A stretch of 10,129 nt of DNA from an uncultured Coriobacteriales bacterium (GTDB lineage Bacteria > Actinomycetota > Coriobacteriia > Coriobacteriales > UMGS124), in assembly GCA_934662525.1 (NCBI GenBank), contig CAKUKJ010000056.1:1-10129 (forward strand). The letters are read 5' to 3'. Of the stretch, positions 1 to 6,061 are shown piece by piece. Below the pieces are notes generated by a model that worked only from the letters and a program-made list of their open reading frames with translations, was not told where the DNA came from and searched no databases. Positions within the stretch are counted from its first letter, which is position 1. Each line of letters begins with the position of its first letter. Both the position numbers and the translations under genes were made by a program.

Positions 1-1194
1 GCACAGGCCGACACTGCCTTGCTCGAGCGCATTCGGTCCGAGGCGCTCGACTGCGACCCCGCCTACGTCCTCTTCACTTCGGGTTCCACCGGGGCGCCCA
101 AAGGCGTGGCCGTAAGCCACCGCGCCGTCATCGACTTCATCGACACCTTCGTCGCGACGTTTGGGCTTGCCTGTGACGACGTCTTCGCAAACCAGGCGCC
201 GTTCGACTTCGACGTCTCGGTGAAGGACATCTACGGCGCGCTCGCCACGGGGGGCGAGCTGGCCATTGTGCCCCGCAGGCTCTTCTCCCAGCCCGCCGCG
301 CTCGTCGAGTACGTCAACGCGTGCCATGCAACGGTCATGACCTGGGCAGTTGCGGCGTTGTGCCTGGTGAGCGGCCTTCACGCCCTGGACGGGCAGGGGC
401 TGCCCCACGTGCGGCACGTCCTCTTCAGCGGCGAGGTGATGCCCCTGAAGCATCTGGCCGTCTGGATGGAGCGCCTGCCTCAGGCCCGGTTCGTGAACCT
501 CTACGGCCCCACCGAGATCACGTGCAACTGCACCTACCACGAGGTGGAGCACGGCCGCGCCTACGTCGAGGGGCTGCCCCTGGGCCGCCCCTTCGCAAAC
601 CGGAAGGTGCTGCTGCTCGACGGCGACGACCGCCCCGTCACGCAAGCCGGCATTCAGGGCGAGATCTGCGTGTGCGGCGCCTCGGTAGCGCTCGGCTACT
701 ACGCCGACCCCGACCAGACTGCGCGCTCCTTTGTACGCAACCCCCTGCAGCAAGCATTTCCCCAGGTCATGTACCGCACGGGCGACATGGGTGCATACGA
801 CGAGAACGGCGAGCTCTTCTTCTGCGGGCGCAAAGACAACCAAATCAAGCACATGGGCCACCGCATCGAGCTCGAAGAGATCGAGGCGGCATTTGAGCGT
901 TGCGAGGGCGTGGTGCGCTGCCGCTGCTCCTTCGACCTCGAGAAGAGCCGCATCCACGCCTTTTACGAGGGAGACGCCGACTCCGCCGTGCTTCTTGCCC
1001 GCATCCATGAGGAGCTTCCCGTCTTCATGCACCCCGCCAGCCTCGAGCGGGTGGAGGAGATGCCCCTCACCAAAAACGGCAAGGTCGACCGCCGCGCCAT
1101 GCTCGACAACTACCTCGCCGAACAGAAGCGTCTCAGGGAGCTGCGCCGTCAGGCCCGCTCCCAAATGGAGAGGAGTCCCCATGCGCAACGATGA
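1..1194 (+). CDS. DltA-like amino acid adenylating ligase, 5'-truncated by the window edge
   Basis: An ANL-superfamily enzyme that activates an amino acid with ATP and should load it on the carrier protein at 2507-2740. The frame is open from base 1 with no stop, so the gene begins outside the window. About 397 codons are visible against roughly 500 in DltA, so some 100-140 N-terminal residues are missing. Visible core motifs are A3 (YVLFTSGSTGAPKG, 64-105), A4 region (QAPFDFDVSV, 193-222, close to DltA's QAPFSFDLSV and carrying the Asp expected to bind the amino group), A5 (NLYGPTEI, 496-519), A7 (YRTGD, 772-786), A8 (GRKDNQIKHMGHR, from 826) and A10 (LTKNGKVDRR, 1066-1095) with the catalytic Lys. 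Closest match by eye is DltA (D-alanine--carrier ligase). The DltA loop FCGE reads FSGE here (424-435), and the stretch after YGPTE is ITCNCT rather than ATVAVT, so the substrate may differ. It overlaps the next gene by 14 bases. Family certain; substrate unknown. Confidence 0.92.
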   Translation, partial: AQADTALLERIRSEALDCDPAYVLFTSGSTGAPKGVAVSHRAVIDFIDTFVATFGLACDDVFANQAPFDFDVSVKDIYGALATGGELAIVPRRLFSQPAALVEYVNACHATVMTWAVAALCLVSGLHALDGQGLPHVRHVLFSGEVMPLKHLAVWMERLPQARFVNLYGPTEITCNCTYHEVEHGRAYVEGLPLGRPFANRKVLLLDGDDRPVTQAGIQGEICVCGASVALGYYADPDQTARSFVRNPLQQAFPQVMYRTGDMGAYDENGELFFCGRKDNQIKHMGHRIELEEIEAAFERCEGVVRCRCSFDLEKSRIHAFYEGDADSAVLLARIHEELPVFMHPASLERVEEMPLTKNGKVDRRAMLDNYLAEQKRLRELRRQARSQMERSPHAQR

Positions 1195-2365
1195 GCTCTT
1201 GGGGTACGCACGCACCTTCGGCACGCCCCTCTACGTGTTCGATGGCCGCGTCCTTGAAAAACGCGTGCGTCGCCTTCGCTCGGCATTGCCCGACAACGTC
1301 GGGCTCTGCTACGCCGTAAAGGCCAACACGTTCATCATCCCCCTGCTCGCAGGCTCGGTCGAGCGCCTCGAGGCCTGCTCTGCCGGCGAGGCGCGCATCT
1401 GCCTGGACGCCGGGACCCAACCGGAGAGGCTCGTGATATCGGGTGTGAACAAGGATCGCCGCTTTATGGAGGAGCTCATCGGTTCGGGCGCGCCGGTCGG
1501 GCGCTACACGGTCGAGTCGCGCCTGCAGCTCGACACGCTGCTCGAAATCGCCCGGCGCAACGGCGTCCGCATCCCGGTCTTGCTGCGCCTCACAAGCTCA
1601 AACCAGTTCGGCTTGGACCAAGACGACCTTGTAGACATCGTGACAAGCCGCCGAGACGACCCAAACCTGGCGATCCGGGGCCTGCAGTACTTCTCGGGAA
1701 CGCAGAAGACCTCGACCAAACGGCTGGCCCGCGAGCTTCGTCAGGTGCGCAAGGCCATGGACAGGCTTGAGCAGGAGTGCGGGTTCTCATGCCGCGAGCT
1801 CGAGTTCGGCCCCGGCTTCCCCGTGCAGTATTTCGAGGAGGACACCTTCGACGAGGACGCGTTCCTGGCCGAGTTCTCCTACCAACTCAAGGCCTTCGGC
1901 TTTGAGGGGCGCATCGTCCTCGAGCTGGGGCGCAGCATCGCGGCCTCATGCGGCACGTTTCTTACCGGAGTGGCCGACACGAAGGTGAACGACGGGCAGC
2001 GCTACGCCATCGTGGACGGCGGCATGAACCACCTCGTGTATTTTGGCCAATCGCTCGCAATGCGCGATCCCAAGTGCGCTCTGCTCGACCATGAGGGGCG
2101 CCCGGCGCATCCGACGGAGCCTTGGAACGTGTGCGGGTCGCTCTGCTCGGTCAATGACATCCTGGCAAAGCAGCTCCCCTTCCCCGGGCTGGAGGTCGGC
2201 GACGTGCTCGCCTTCGAGAACACCGGGGCCTACTGCATGACCGAGGGCATCTCCCTGTTCCTGAGCCGCGACCTGCCGCGCGTGTGCCTGGTGGATGCGG
2301 ACGGCCAGGTCAGGCTTGTGCGCGACGCCGTGCCCACATACCCCCTCAACTCCCCCGCTTCCTGA
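1181..2365 (+). CDS. Fold-type III PLP-dependent decarboxylase-like protein (LysA/ODC/BtrK family)
   Basis: A 394-aa protein with the alanine-racemase-type PLP barrel followed by the C-terminal beta domain of ornithine/diaminopimelate decarboxylases. The PLP lysine is Lys47 in CYAVKAN. FGPGFP (209-214) sits at the glycine-rich phosphate-binding segment, and ELGRS (248-252) replaces the usual EPGR. CGSLCSVND (318-326) carries the active-site Cys and Asp of the C-terminal domain, and ENTGAYC (346-352) the GAY motif. The segment GLQYFSGTQ (167-175) departs from the HIGSQ-type motif of diaminopimelate decarboxylase. ATG at 1181 follows a purine-rich ribosome site (GGAGAGGAG) and overlaps the ligase gene by 14 bases, implying translational coupling. 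Embedded between a ligase and a carrier protein, it probably supplies or modifies the group being transferred. Options are decarboxylation of a carrier-bound amino acid (as BtrK does in butirosin synthesis), decarboxylation of a free amino acid such as diaminopimelate, or racemisation. Family is secure; reaction is inferred. Confidence 0.9.
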   Translation: MRNDELLGYARTFGTPLYVFDGRVLEKRVRRLRSALPDNVGLCYAVKANTFIIPLLAGSVERLEACSAGEARICLDAGTQPERLVISGVNKDRRFMEELIGSGAPVGRYTVESRLQLDTLLEIARRNGVRIPVLLRLTSSNQFGLDQDDLVDIVTSRRDDPNLAIRGLQYFSGTQKTSTKRLARELRQVRKAMDRLEQECGFSCRELEFGPGFPVQYFEEDTFDEDAFLAEFSYQLKAFGFEGRIVLELGRSIAASCGTFLTGVADTKVNDGQRYAIVDGGMNHLVYFGQSLAMRDPKCALLDHEGRPAHPTEPWNVCGSLCSVNDILAKQLPFPGLEVGDVLAFENTGAYCMTEGISLFLSRDLPRVCLVDADGQVRLVRDAVPTYPLNSPAS

Positions 2366-2506
2366 ATATACGCAGGCGGCATATAGCGTGTTTTATCGGT
2401 AAAGCCAGGCGCTCGAACACGGCATCGCCTCACTGTGTATGCAGGCAGCCTATAAGGTATGCCCATCCAGGCCCGTTTGGGCCCATATCTCGAGGAAAGG
2501 CGCACC
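2366..2506 (+). promoter_or_regulatory. Leader gap with imperfect direct repeat and short hairpin before the carrier-protein gene
   Basis: This 141-base gap is the only long spacer in an otherwise tightly packed operon. It holds two degenerate copies of a 23-base element (2366-2388 and 2435-2457, 69 bases apart), matching at about 16 of 23 positions around the shared core GCAGGC and a downstream TATA. The second copy contains TATAAG, which resembles a -10 box, but I see no convincing -35. A 5-bp hairpin (GGCCC at 2470-2474, loop GTTT, GGGCC at 2479-2483) follows, without a T-tract, so it is not a terminator. The ribosome site GAGGAAAGG (2492-2500) decides the carrier-protein start at 2507. 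An activator-dependent internal promoter is possible; this is inference. Confidence 0.35.
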
Positions 2507-2740
2507 ATGGACGAGATCGTTGAGATTCTGGAATCCCTCAAGCCGGGCGTAGATTACAAGACCGCCGACAACCTTGTGGACAGCCGCGTTTTGGACTCTC
2601 TGACAATCCTGGCCCTCGTTCCCGAGCTTGAGGACGCCTTCGACGTGACCATCCCCGCCGTGGAGATCGTACCCGCCAACTTCAACTCCGCCCAGGCCAT
2701 CGACGCGCTCGTCACGCGCCTGGTGGAGGAAGACGCGTAG
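2507..2740 (+). CDS. DltC-like acyl/amino-acyl carrier protein
   Basis: A 77-aa, strongly acidic, four-helix-type carrier protein. Ser31 in the motif VLDSLTIL is the expected attachment site for 4'-phosphopantetheine, in the same place as the DSF/DSL serine of DltC and ACPs. It should accept the activated amino acid from the adenylating ligase at the start of the window and present it to the MBOAT protein encoded next. Length matches DltC (about 78 aa). ATG at 2507 is chosen because GAGGAAAGG ends 6 bases upstream and the protein then begins directly with helix 1; upstream in-frame codons show no carrier-protein character. The MBOAT gene follows after 19 bases. No phosphopantetheinyl transferase is visible in the window, so a general one must act. 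Confidence 0.92.
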   Translation: MDEIVEILESLKPGVDYKTADNLVDSRVLDSLTILALVPELEDAFDVTIPAVEIVPANFNSAQAIDALVTRLVEEDA

Positions 2741-2759
2741 CCGCTGAGCTGGGGGCGCT

Positions 2760-4397
2760 TTGGACTTCTCCCTTCACTCATACTTCTCAATCCTCTATAT
2801 CGCAGCCTTTCTGCCCATTGTTTTCGTGGCCTACCAGGTAGCGGCGCGACGGCTTCGATGGATGGTCCTGCTGGTGGCGAGCTATGCCTTCTTCTGGGCC
2901 ATTTCCAGCAAGCTCATCGTCTTCATCCTCGTCTCCACCGTGAGCGTGTACCTGGCAGGTCGCAAGATGGGGGCGCTCTTCTCAGAACGCGACGGCCTCA
3001 TAGCCCAGGACAAGACGCGCAGGAAGGAACTCAAGAAGCTCTACCAGAAGAGGACCCGCCTTGTGTGCGGCCTGGGGGTCGGATTCAATTTCCTCGTTCT
3101 TGCCCTCCTCAAGTACCTGGTCTTCTTCGGCGAGGTCGCCGGGTCGCTCCTTGCACTCTTCGGTCTGAACGTGCCCGTTGCGGTGCCCTATATCGGCGTG
3201 CCCATCGGCATTTCGTTCTACACGCTCATGGCGGCGTCGTATCTCTTCGACGTCTATCGCGGCACCCTCGCGCCTGATGCGCACCTGGGAAGGGTCGCGC
3301 TGTTCCTGAGCTTCTTCCCCCAAATCATGGAAGGCCCCATCTGCCGCTATGGTCAGACGGCCGAGCAACTTTGGGCCGGCACGCCCATCGACAAGGACAA
3401 CCTCTACCGGGGAAGCGTGCGCATCCTTTGGGGCCTCGCCAAGAAGATGATCGTCGCCGACCGCCTCAACCTGGTGGTCAAGCCCATCTTCGCAGACTAC
3501 GCGTCCTACGACGGCGGCGTGGTCGCGGCGGCGGCCGTGCTCTATACCCTGCAGCTGTACTGCGACTTCTCCGGCTGCATGGACGTCGCCTTGGGCACCG
3601 CCCGCGTCTTCGGCGTCTCGTTGCCGGAAAACTTCCGCCATCCCTTCTTTTCCCGCACCGCCTCGGAGTTCTGGCAGCGCTGGCACATCACGCTTGGCTC
3701 GTGGCTGCGCGACTACCTCTTCTACCCCCTGTCGCTCAGCGCCCCGATGAAGTCTCTCACCAAGGCGACCCGCCATCGCTTCGGCAACCGCTACGGCCCG
3801 CTCCTCGCGGGATCCGCCACGCTCTTCTGCGTGTGGTTCGCCAACGGCCTGTGGCACGGCGCCGGTTCGCAGTACGTCTTCTTCGGCCTGTACTACTTCG
3901 CAATCATACTTCTGGGAGGCTTGGCGGAACCAATCGCCCAGTCGGCGTGCGGCAGGCTTCGCATCAACCGCGAGGGCACGGCATGGCGCACGCTCCAGTG
4001 GCTGCGCACCCTCGTCGTCGTCTTCGTCGGCGAGCTGTTCTTCCGCGCCGAGGGCATGGATGCCGGCCTCTACATGTTCGGCCAACTGGTGGGCAACTTC
4101 ACGTTCGAGTCGTTTGCAAACGGCAGCTTCATGGCAATCGGCCTCACCTTCCCCTCCGTAACCACCGAGGTCGTGGGGCTGTGCGTGCAGGACTATGCCG
4201 TCGTGGCGGTGATGGTCGTCGCCATGGCGATCGTGGCCGTCGTCGAGGAGCGTGGCTGCCATATCACGGAGCGTCTCGCGCGCAAGAACCTCGCCGTTCG
4301 CTGGGCCGTGCTGTATGCGCTCATCATCGCAATCGTCGTCTTCGGCTCGTATGGCGTGGGAACCGCACCGCTTGACCCGATTTACGCCCAGTTCTAA
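2760..4397 (+). CDS. DltB-like MBOAT family membrane O-acyltransferase
   Basis: A 545-aa polytopic membrane protein of the MBOAT family, which in Dlt systems takes the amino-acyl group from the carrier protein and moves it across the membrane. Family landmarks are YCDFSGCMDVALG (267-279), FWQRWHITLGSWLRDY (304-319) and ANGLWHGAG (361-369), with His366 the invariant MBOAT histidine and His309 the second conserved one. Many hydrophobic segments run throughout, including residues 10-28, 35-65 and 103-135 and a C-terminal pair near 478-496 and 513-531. It is longer than DltB (about 400 aa), mainly through the C-terminal third. The start is TTG at 2760: an in-frame TGA at 2745-2747 leaves it the only start before the first membrane segment, preceded by a weak G-rich ribosome site. 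It follows the carrier gene by 19 bases and precedes the SGNH gene by 9. AlgI-like acetyltransferases are relatives, but the ligase and carrier context favours amino-acyl transfer. Confidence 0.92.
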   Translation: MDFSLHSYFSILYIAAFLPIVFVAYQVAARRLRWMVLLVASYAFFWAISSKLIVFILVSTVSVYLAGRKMGALFSERDGLIAQDKTRRKELKKLYQKRTRLVCGLGVGFNFLVLALLKYLVFFGEVAGSLLALFGLNVPVAVPYIGVPIGISFYTLMAASYLFDVYRGTLAPDAHLGRVALFLSFFPQIMEGPICRYGQTAEQLWAGTPIDKDNLYRGSVRILWGLAKKMIVADRLNLVVKPIFADYASYDGGVVAAAAVLYTLQLYCDFSGCMDVALGTARVFGVSLPENFRHPFFSRTASEFWQRWHITLGSWLRDYLFYPLSLSAPMKSLTKATRHRFGNRYGPLLAGSATLFCVWFANGLWHGAGSQYVFFGLYYFAIILLGGLAEPIAQSACGRLRINREGTAWRTLQWLRTLVVVFVGELFFRAEGMDAGLYMFGQLVGNFTFESFANGSFMAIGLTFPSVTTEVVGLCVQDYAVVAVMVVAMAIVAVVEERGCHITERLARKNLAVRWAVLYALIIAIVVFGSYGVGTAPLDPIYAQF

Positions 4398-4406
4398 CGA
4401 GGTGTC

Positions 4407-5447
4407 ATGACCGATTCCGCCACACCCAAACGTCCGAGGCTTGCCAGGTTCTTCAAGTACGCAGGCCTGTCGCTGCTGTTTTGCGCCATCCTGTGGGGAA
4501 TGCTCGTCGGCCTGGGGCACATCCTGCAGCCCAAGGACAATCCCCAAGACGACGGGCTCCCCGAATCGCGCGCCTACGGCTTCCGCGCCGAGCCCGACAA
4601 CACCCTCGACGCGGTGTTTTTGGGCGACAGCCTTGCCTCGACGGCGTTCTCCCCCATGCGCATCTGGAGCGACACCGGCGTCACGAGCTTCGTGTGCTCG
4701 GTCAACGGCGAGCAGGTGAGCTATGCCTACATCATGCTGCGCGACTTCTTTAAGACGCAAAAGCCCCGGGTGGTGTTTCTGGAAACCGAGATGCTCTACA
4801 ACGACTTCGACGTATGGAAAGCCGTCAAGCAGCTCGTCAAGGATCAACTTGCCGTTGTCGAGTATCACCACCGCTGGAAGGAGCTCACGCTTGAAGACTT
4901 CTTCGGGCAGGTAAAGTACGACAAGGTGAGCAACCTCAAAGGCAGCAACCCCAAAGCGCTGTGCGAACCCGCCGACACCTCCTCCTATATGCTTCCAAGC
5001 AGCGACATATCGATGCCCGGCACGCTCAACATGACGGTTCTGCGAGGCCTCGTCGACCTGTGCAAGGAGAACGGGGCCCAATTCGTGCTTGTCGCGACAC
5101 CCCACACCCGTGATTGGGACTGTGCGCGCCACAACGGCTGCGCCCAGATCGCACAGAACCTAGGCATCGAGTTCATCGATATGAACACAGAACCCATTGC
5201 GAGCGAGATTGACATCGACTGGTCGCAAGACACGCGCGATGTCGGCGTTCACTTGAACTATCGCGGCATGAACAAGGTCAGCGATTGGATGGCCTCGTAC
5301 CTTTCCCAAAGCTTGGGACTGCCCGACCATCGCGGCGACGGTGCCTACGAACAATGGGACGAGTGCCTGACGGAGTATGAGGGCTACATGGCAAAGGTGG
5401 CTCGAGACCCCGAAAAGTACGACGTCCCGGGCGTTCACATGTACTGA
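4407..5447 (+). CDS. Membrane-anchored SGNH/GDSL-hydrolase-like protein in the DltD position
   Basis: A 346-aa protein with one N-terminal membrane segment (about residues 18-38, after a basic stretch) and a large domain expected outside the membrane. The nucleophile block is FLGDSLAST with Ser75. The C-terminal catalytic pair is Asp278 and His282 in RDVGVHLNYRG, the usual DxxxHLN arrangement. Such proteins partner MBOAT acyltransferases (DltD with DltB, AlgX/AlgJ with AlgI) and help place the acyl group on an extracellular polymer. Overall sequence is not recognisably DltD beyond fold motifs, and the acceptor (teichoic acid, glycan or lipid) cannot be read from it. ATG at 4407 is supported by GAGGTG at 4399-4404 and a 9-base gap after the MBOAT stop. 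It is the last gene of the operon; a weak hairpin follows. Confidence 0.85.
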   Translation: MTDSATPKRPRLARFFKYAGLSLLFCAILWGMLVGLGHILQPKDNPQDDGLPESRAYGFRAEPDNTLDAVFLGDSLASTAFSPMRIWSDTGVTSFVCSVNGEQVSYAYIMLRDFFKTQKPRVVFLETEMLYNDFDVWKAVKQLVKDQLAVVEYHHRWKELTLEDFFGQVKYDKVSNLKGSNPKALCEPADTSSYMLPSSDISMPGTLNMTVLRGLVDLCKENGAQFVLVATPHTRDWDCARHNGCAQIAQNLGIEFIDMNTEPIASEIDIDWSQDTRDVGVHLNYRGMNKVSDWMASYLSQSLGLPDHRGDGAYEQWDECLTEYEGYMAKVARDPEKYDVPGVHMY

Positions 5448-5451
5448 GGAA

Positions 5452-5478
5452 CCGTCTCACAGACGGCGCACGGCGTTT
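5452..5478 (+). terminator. Weak candidate terminator of the Dlt-like operon
   Basis: A perfect 6-bp stem (CCGTCT 5452-5457, loop CAC, AGACGG 5461-5466) starts 4 bases after the SGNH stop codon. The only T run (TTTT, near 5475) is 8 bases beyond the stem, so intrinsic termination would be inefficient. Some read-through towards rnpB is possible. Confidence 0.35.
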
Positions 5479-5523
5479 TATGGGCACGCGCATGTGTAGT
5501 CACAGCCAAGGACGCCGCTCAAG

Positions 5524-5552
5524 GAGACAGAGCCTCCGTGTTGGTATATACT
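5524..5552 (+). promoter_or_regulatory. Promoter of rnpB
   Basis: A -10 box TATACT (5547-5552) lies 17 bases after GAGACA (5524-5529), a partial match to TTGACA. The predicted start at about 5559-5561 coincides with the first base of the rnpB P1 helix, which supports the call. Confidence 0.65.
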
Positions 5553-5560
5553 GCCTTCTC

Positions 5561-5925
5561 GGCGGAGTGGGCCAGACGGCCGCGCTTGAGATGCCATGGC
5601 ATCTCGGTGAGGAAAGTCCGGGCTCCACAGGGCAGGATGCCGGCTAACGGCCGGGCGGGGCGACCCGACGGACAGTGCCACAGAAAAGAAGACTCCCGTC
5701 TGGGCCATGGCCTGGGCGAGAAAAGCTGAAACGGTGCGGTAAGAGCGCACCAGCGCGTCGGCAACGGCGCGGCTTGGCAAACCCCATCCGGAGAAAGGGC
5801 AAATAGGAACGCCATGGGTCGGCCCGGCCCGCGTTCGGGTTGCTCGAGAGTGAGGCCTGCGGCAACGTAGGCAGAAGATAAATGGTCGTCCAACGACAGA
5901 ACCCGGCTTATCGGCCCACTCCGCC
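5561..5925 (+). ncRNA. rnpB: RNase P RNA (catalytic subunit), bacterial type A
   Basis: The ribozyme that removes 5' leaders from pre-tRNAs. The ends form a perfect 13-bp P1 helix (GGCGGAGTGGGCC at 5561-5573 with its complement at 5913-5925). The most conserved 5' block (GAGGAAAGTCC and following, 5609-5635) and 3' block (ACAGAACCCGGCTTAT, 5896-5911), which pair to make P4, are both intact. AGTGCCACAGAAA (5673-5685), a GGTAAGAGCGCACCAGC block (5737-5753) and GGCAAACCCC (5776-5785) are further family landmarks. Length of 365 nt is normal for type A. Its own promoter lies directly upstream, and a strong hairpin terminator lies 78 bases beyond P1, so the 3' end is probably formed by trimming. 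Confidence 0.97.
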
Positions 5926-6002
5926 AACATATGGGCCGATGCGTCACAATCCGGGAACGGCGGGCTCGCTTCCGCGCCCAAACAGCATCGCATACCAAAA
6001 AG

Positions 6003-6028
6003 AAAAAGGCCCCAACCGGGGCCTTTTT
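6003..6028. terminator. Bidirectional terminator between rnpB and argD
   Basis: AAAAAGGCCCC (6003-6013), loop AACC, then GGGGCCTTTTT (6018-6028) form a symmetric hairpin flanked by A and T runs, so it reads as an intrinsic terminator on both strands. On the + strand it ends rnpB transcription; on the - strand it ends the argJBD operon 34 bases after the argD stop, where the T-tract continues past a single C to about 5997. Confidence 0.9.
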
Positions 6029-6054
6029 GGTGCTGAGCAGCCTTTTTGGTGCTG
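6021..6054. repeat. 15-bp tandem direct repeat beside the terminator
   Basis: GCCTTTTTGGTGCTG occurs at 6021-6035 and again at 6040-6054, exact copies with a 19-base period. The first copy includes the right end of the terminator. This looks like a small local duplication; no function is evident. Confidence 0.8.
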
Positions 6055-6061
6055 CGCGAAA

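Noticed and set aside
1181..2365. Housekeeping lysA (diaminopimelate decarboxylase)
   Set aside because: Overlap with an adenylating ligase, the carrier-protein context and the altered HIGSQ-type motif make a specialised decarboxylase more likely, though not proven.
2982..5132. A 716-codon open frame on the - strand opposite the MBOAT and SGNH genes
   Set aside because: Composition is low-complexity, with no recognisable domain, and it is antisense to two well-supported genes.
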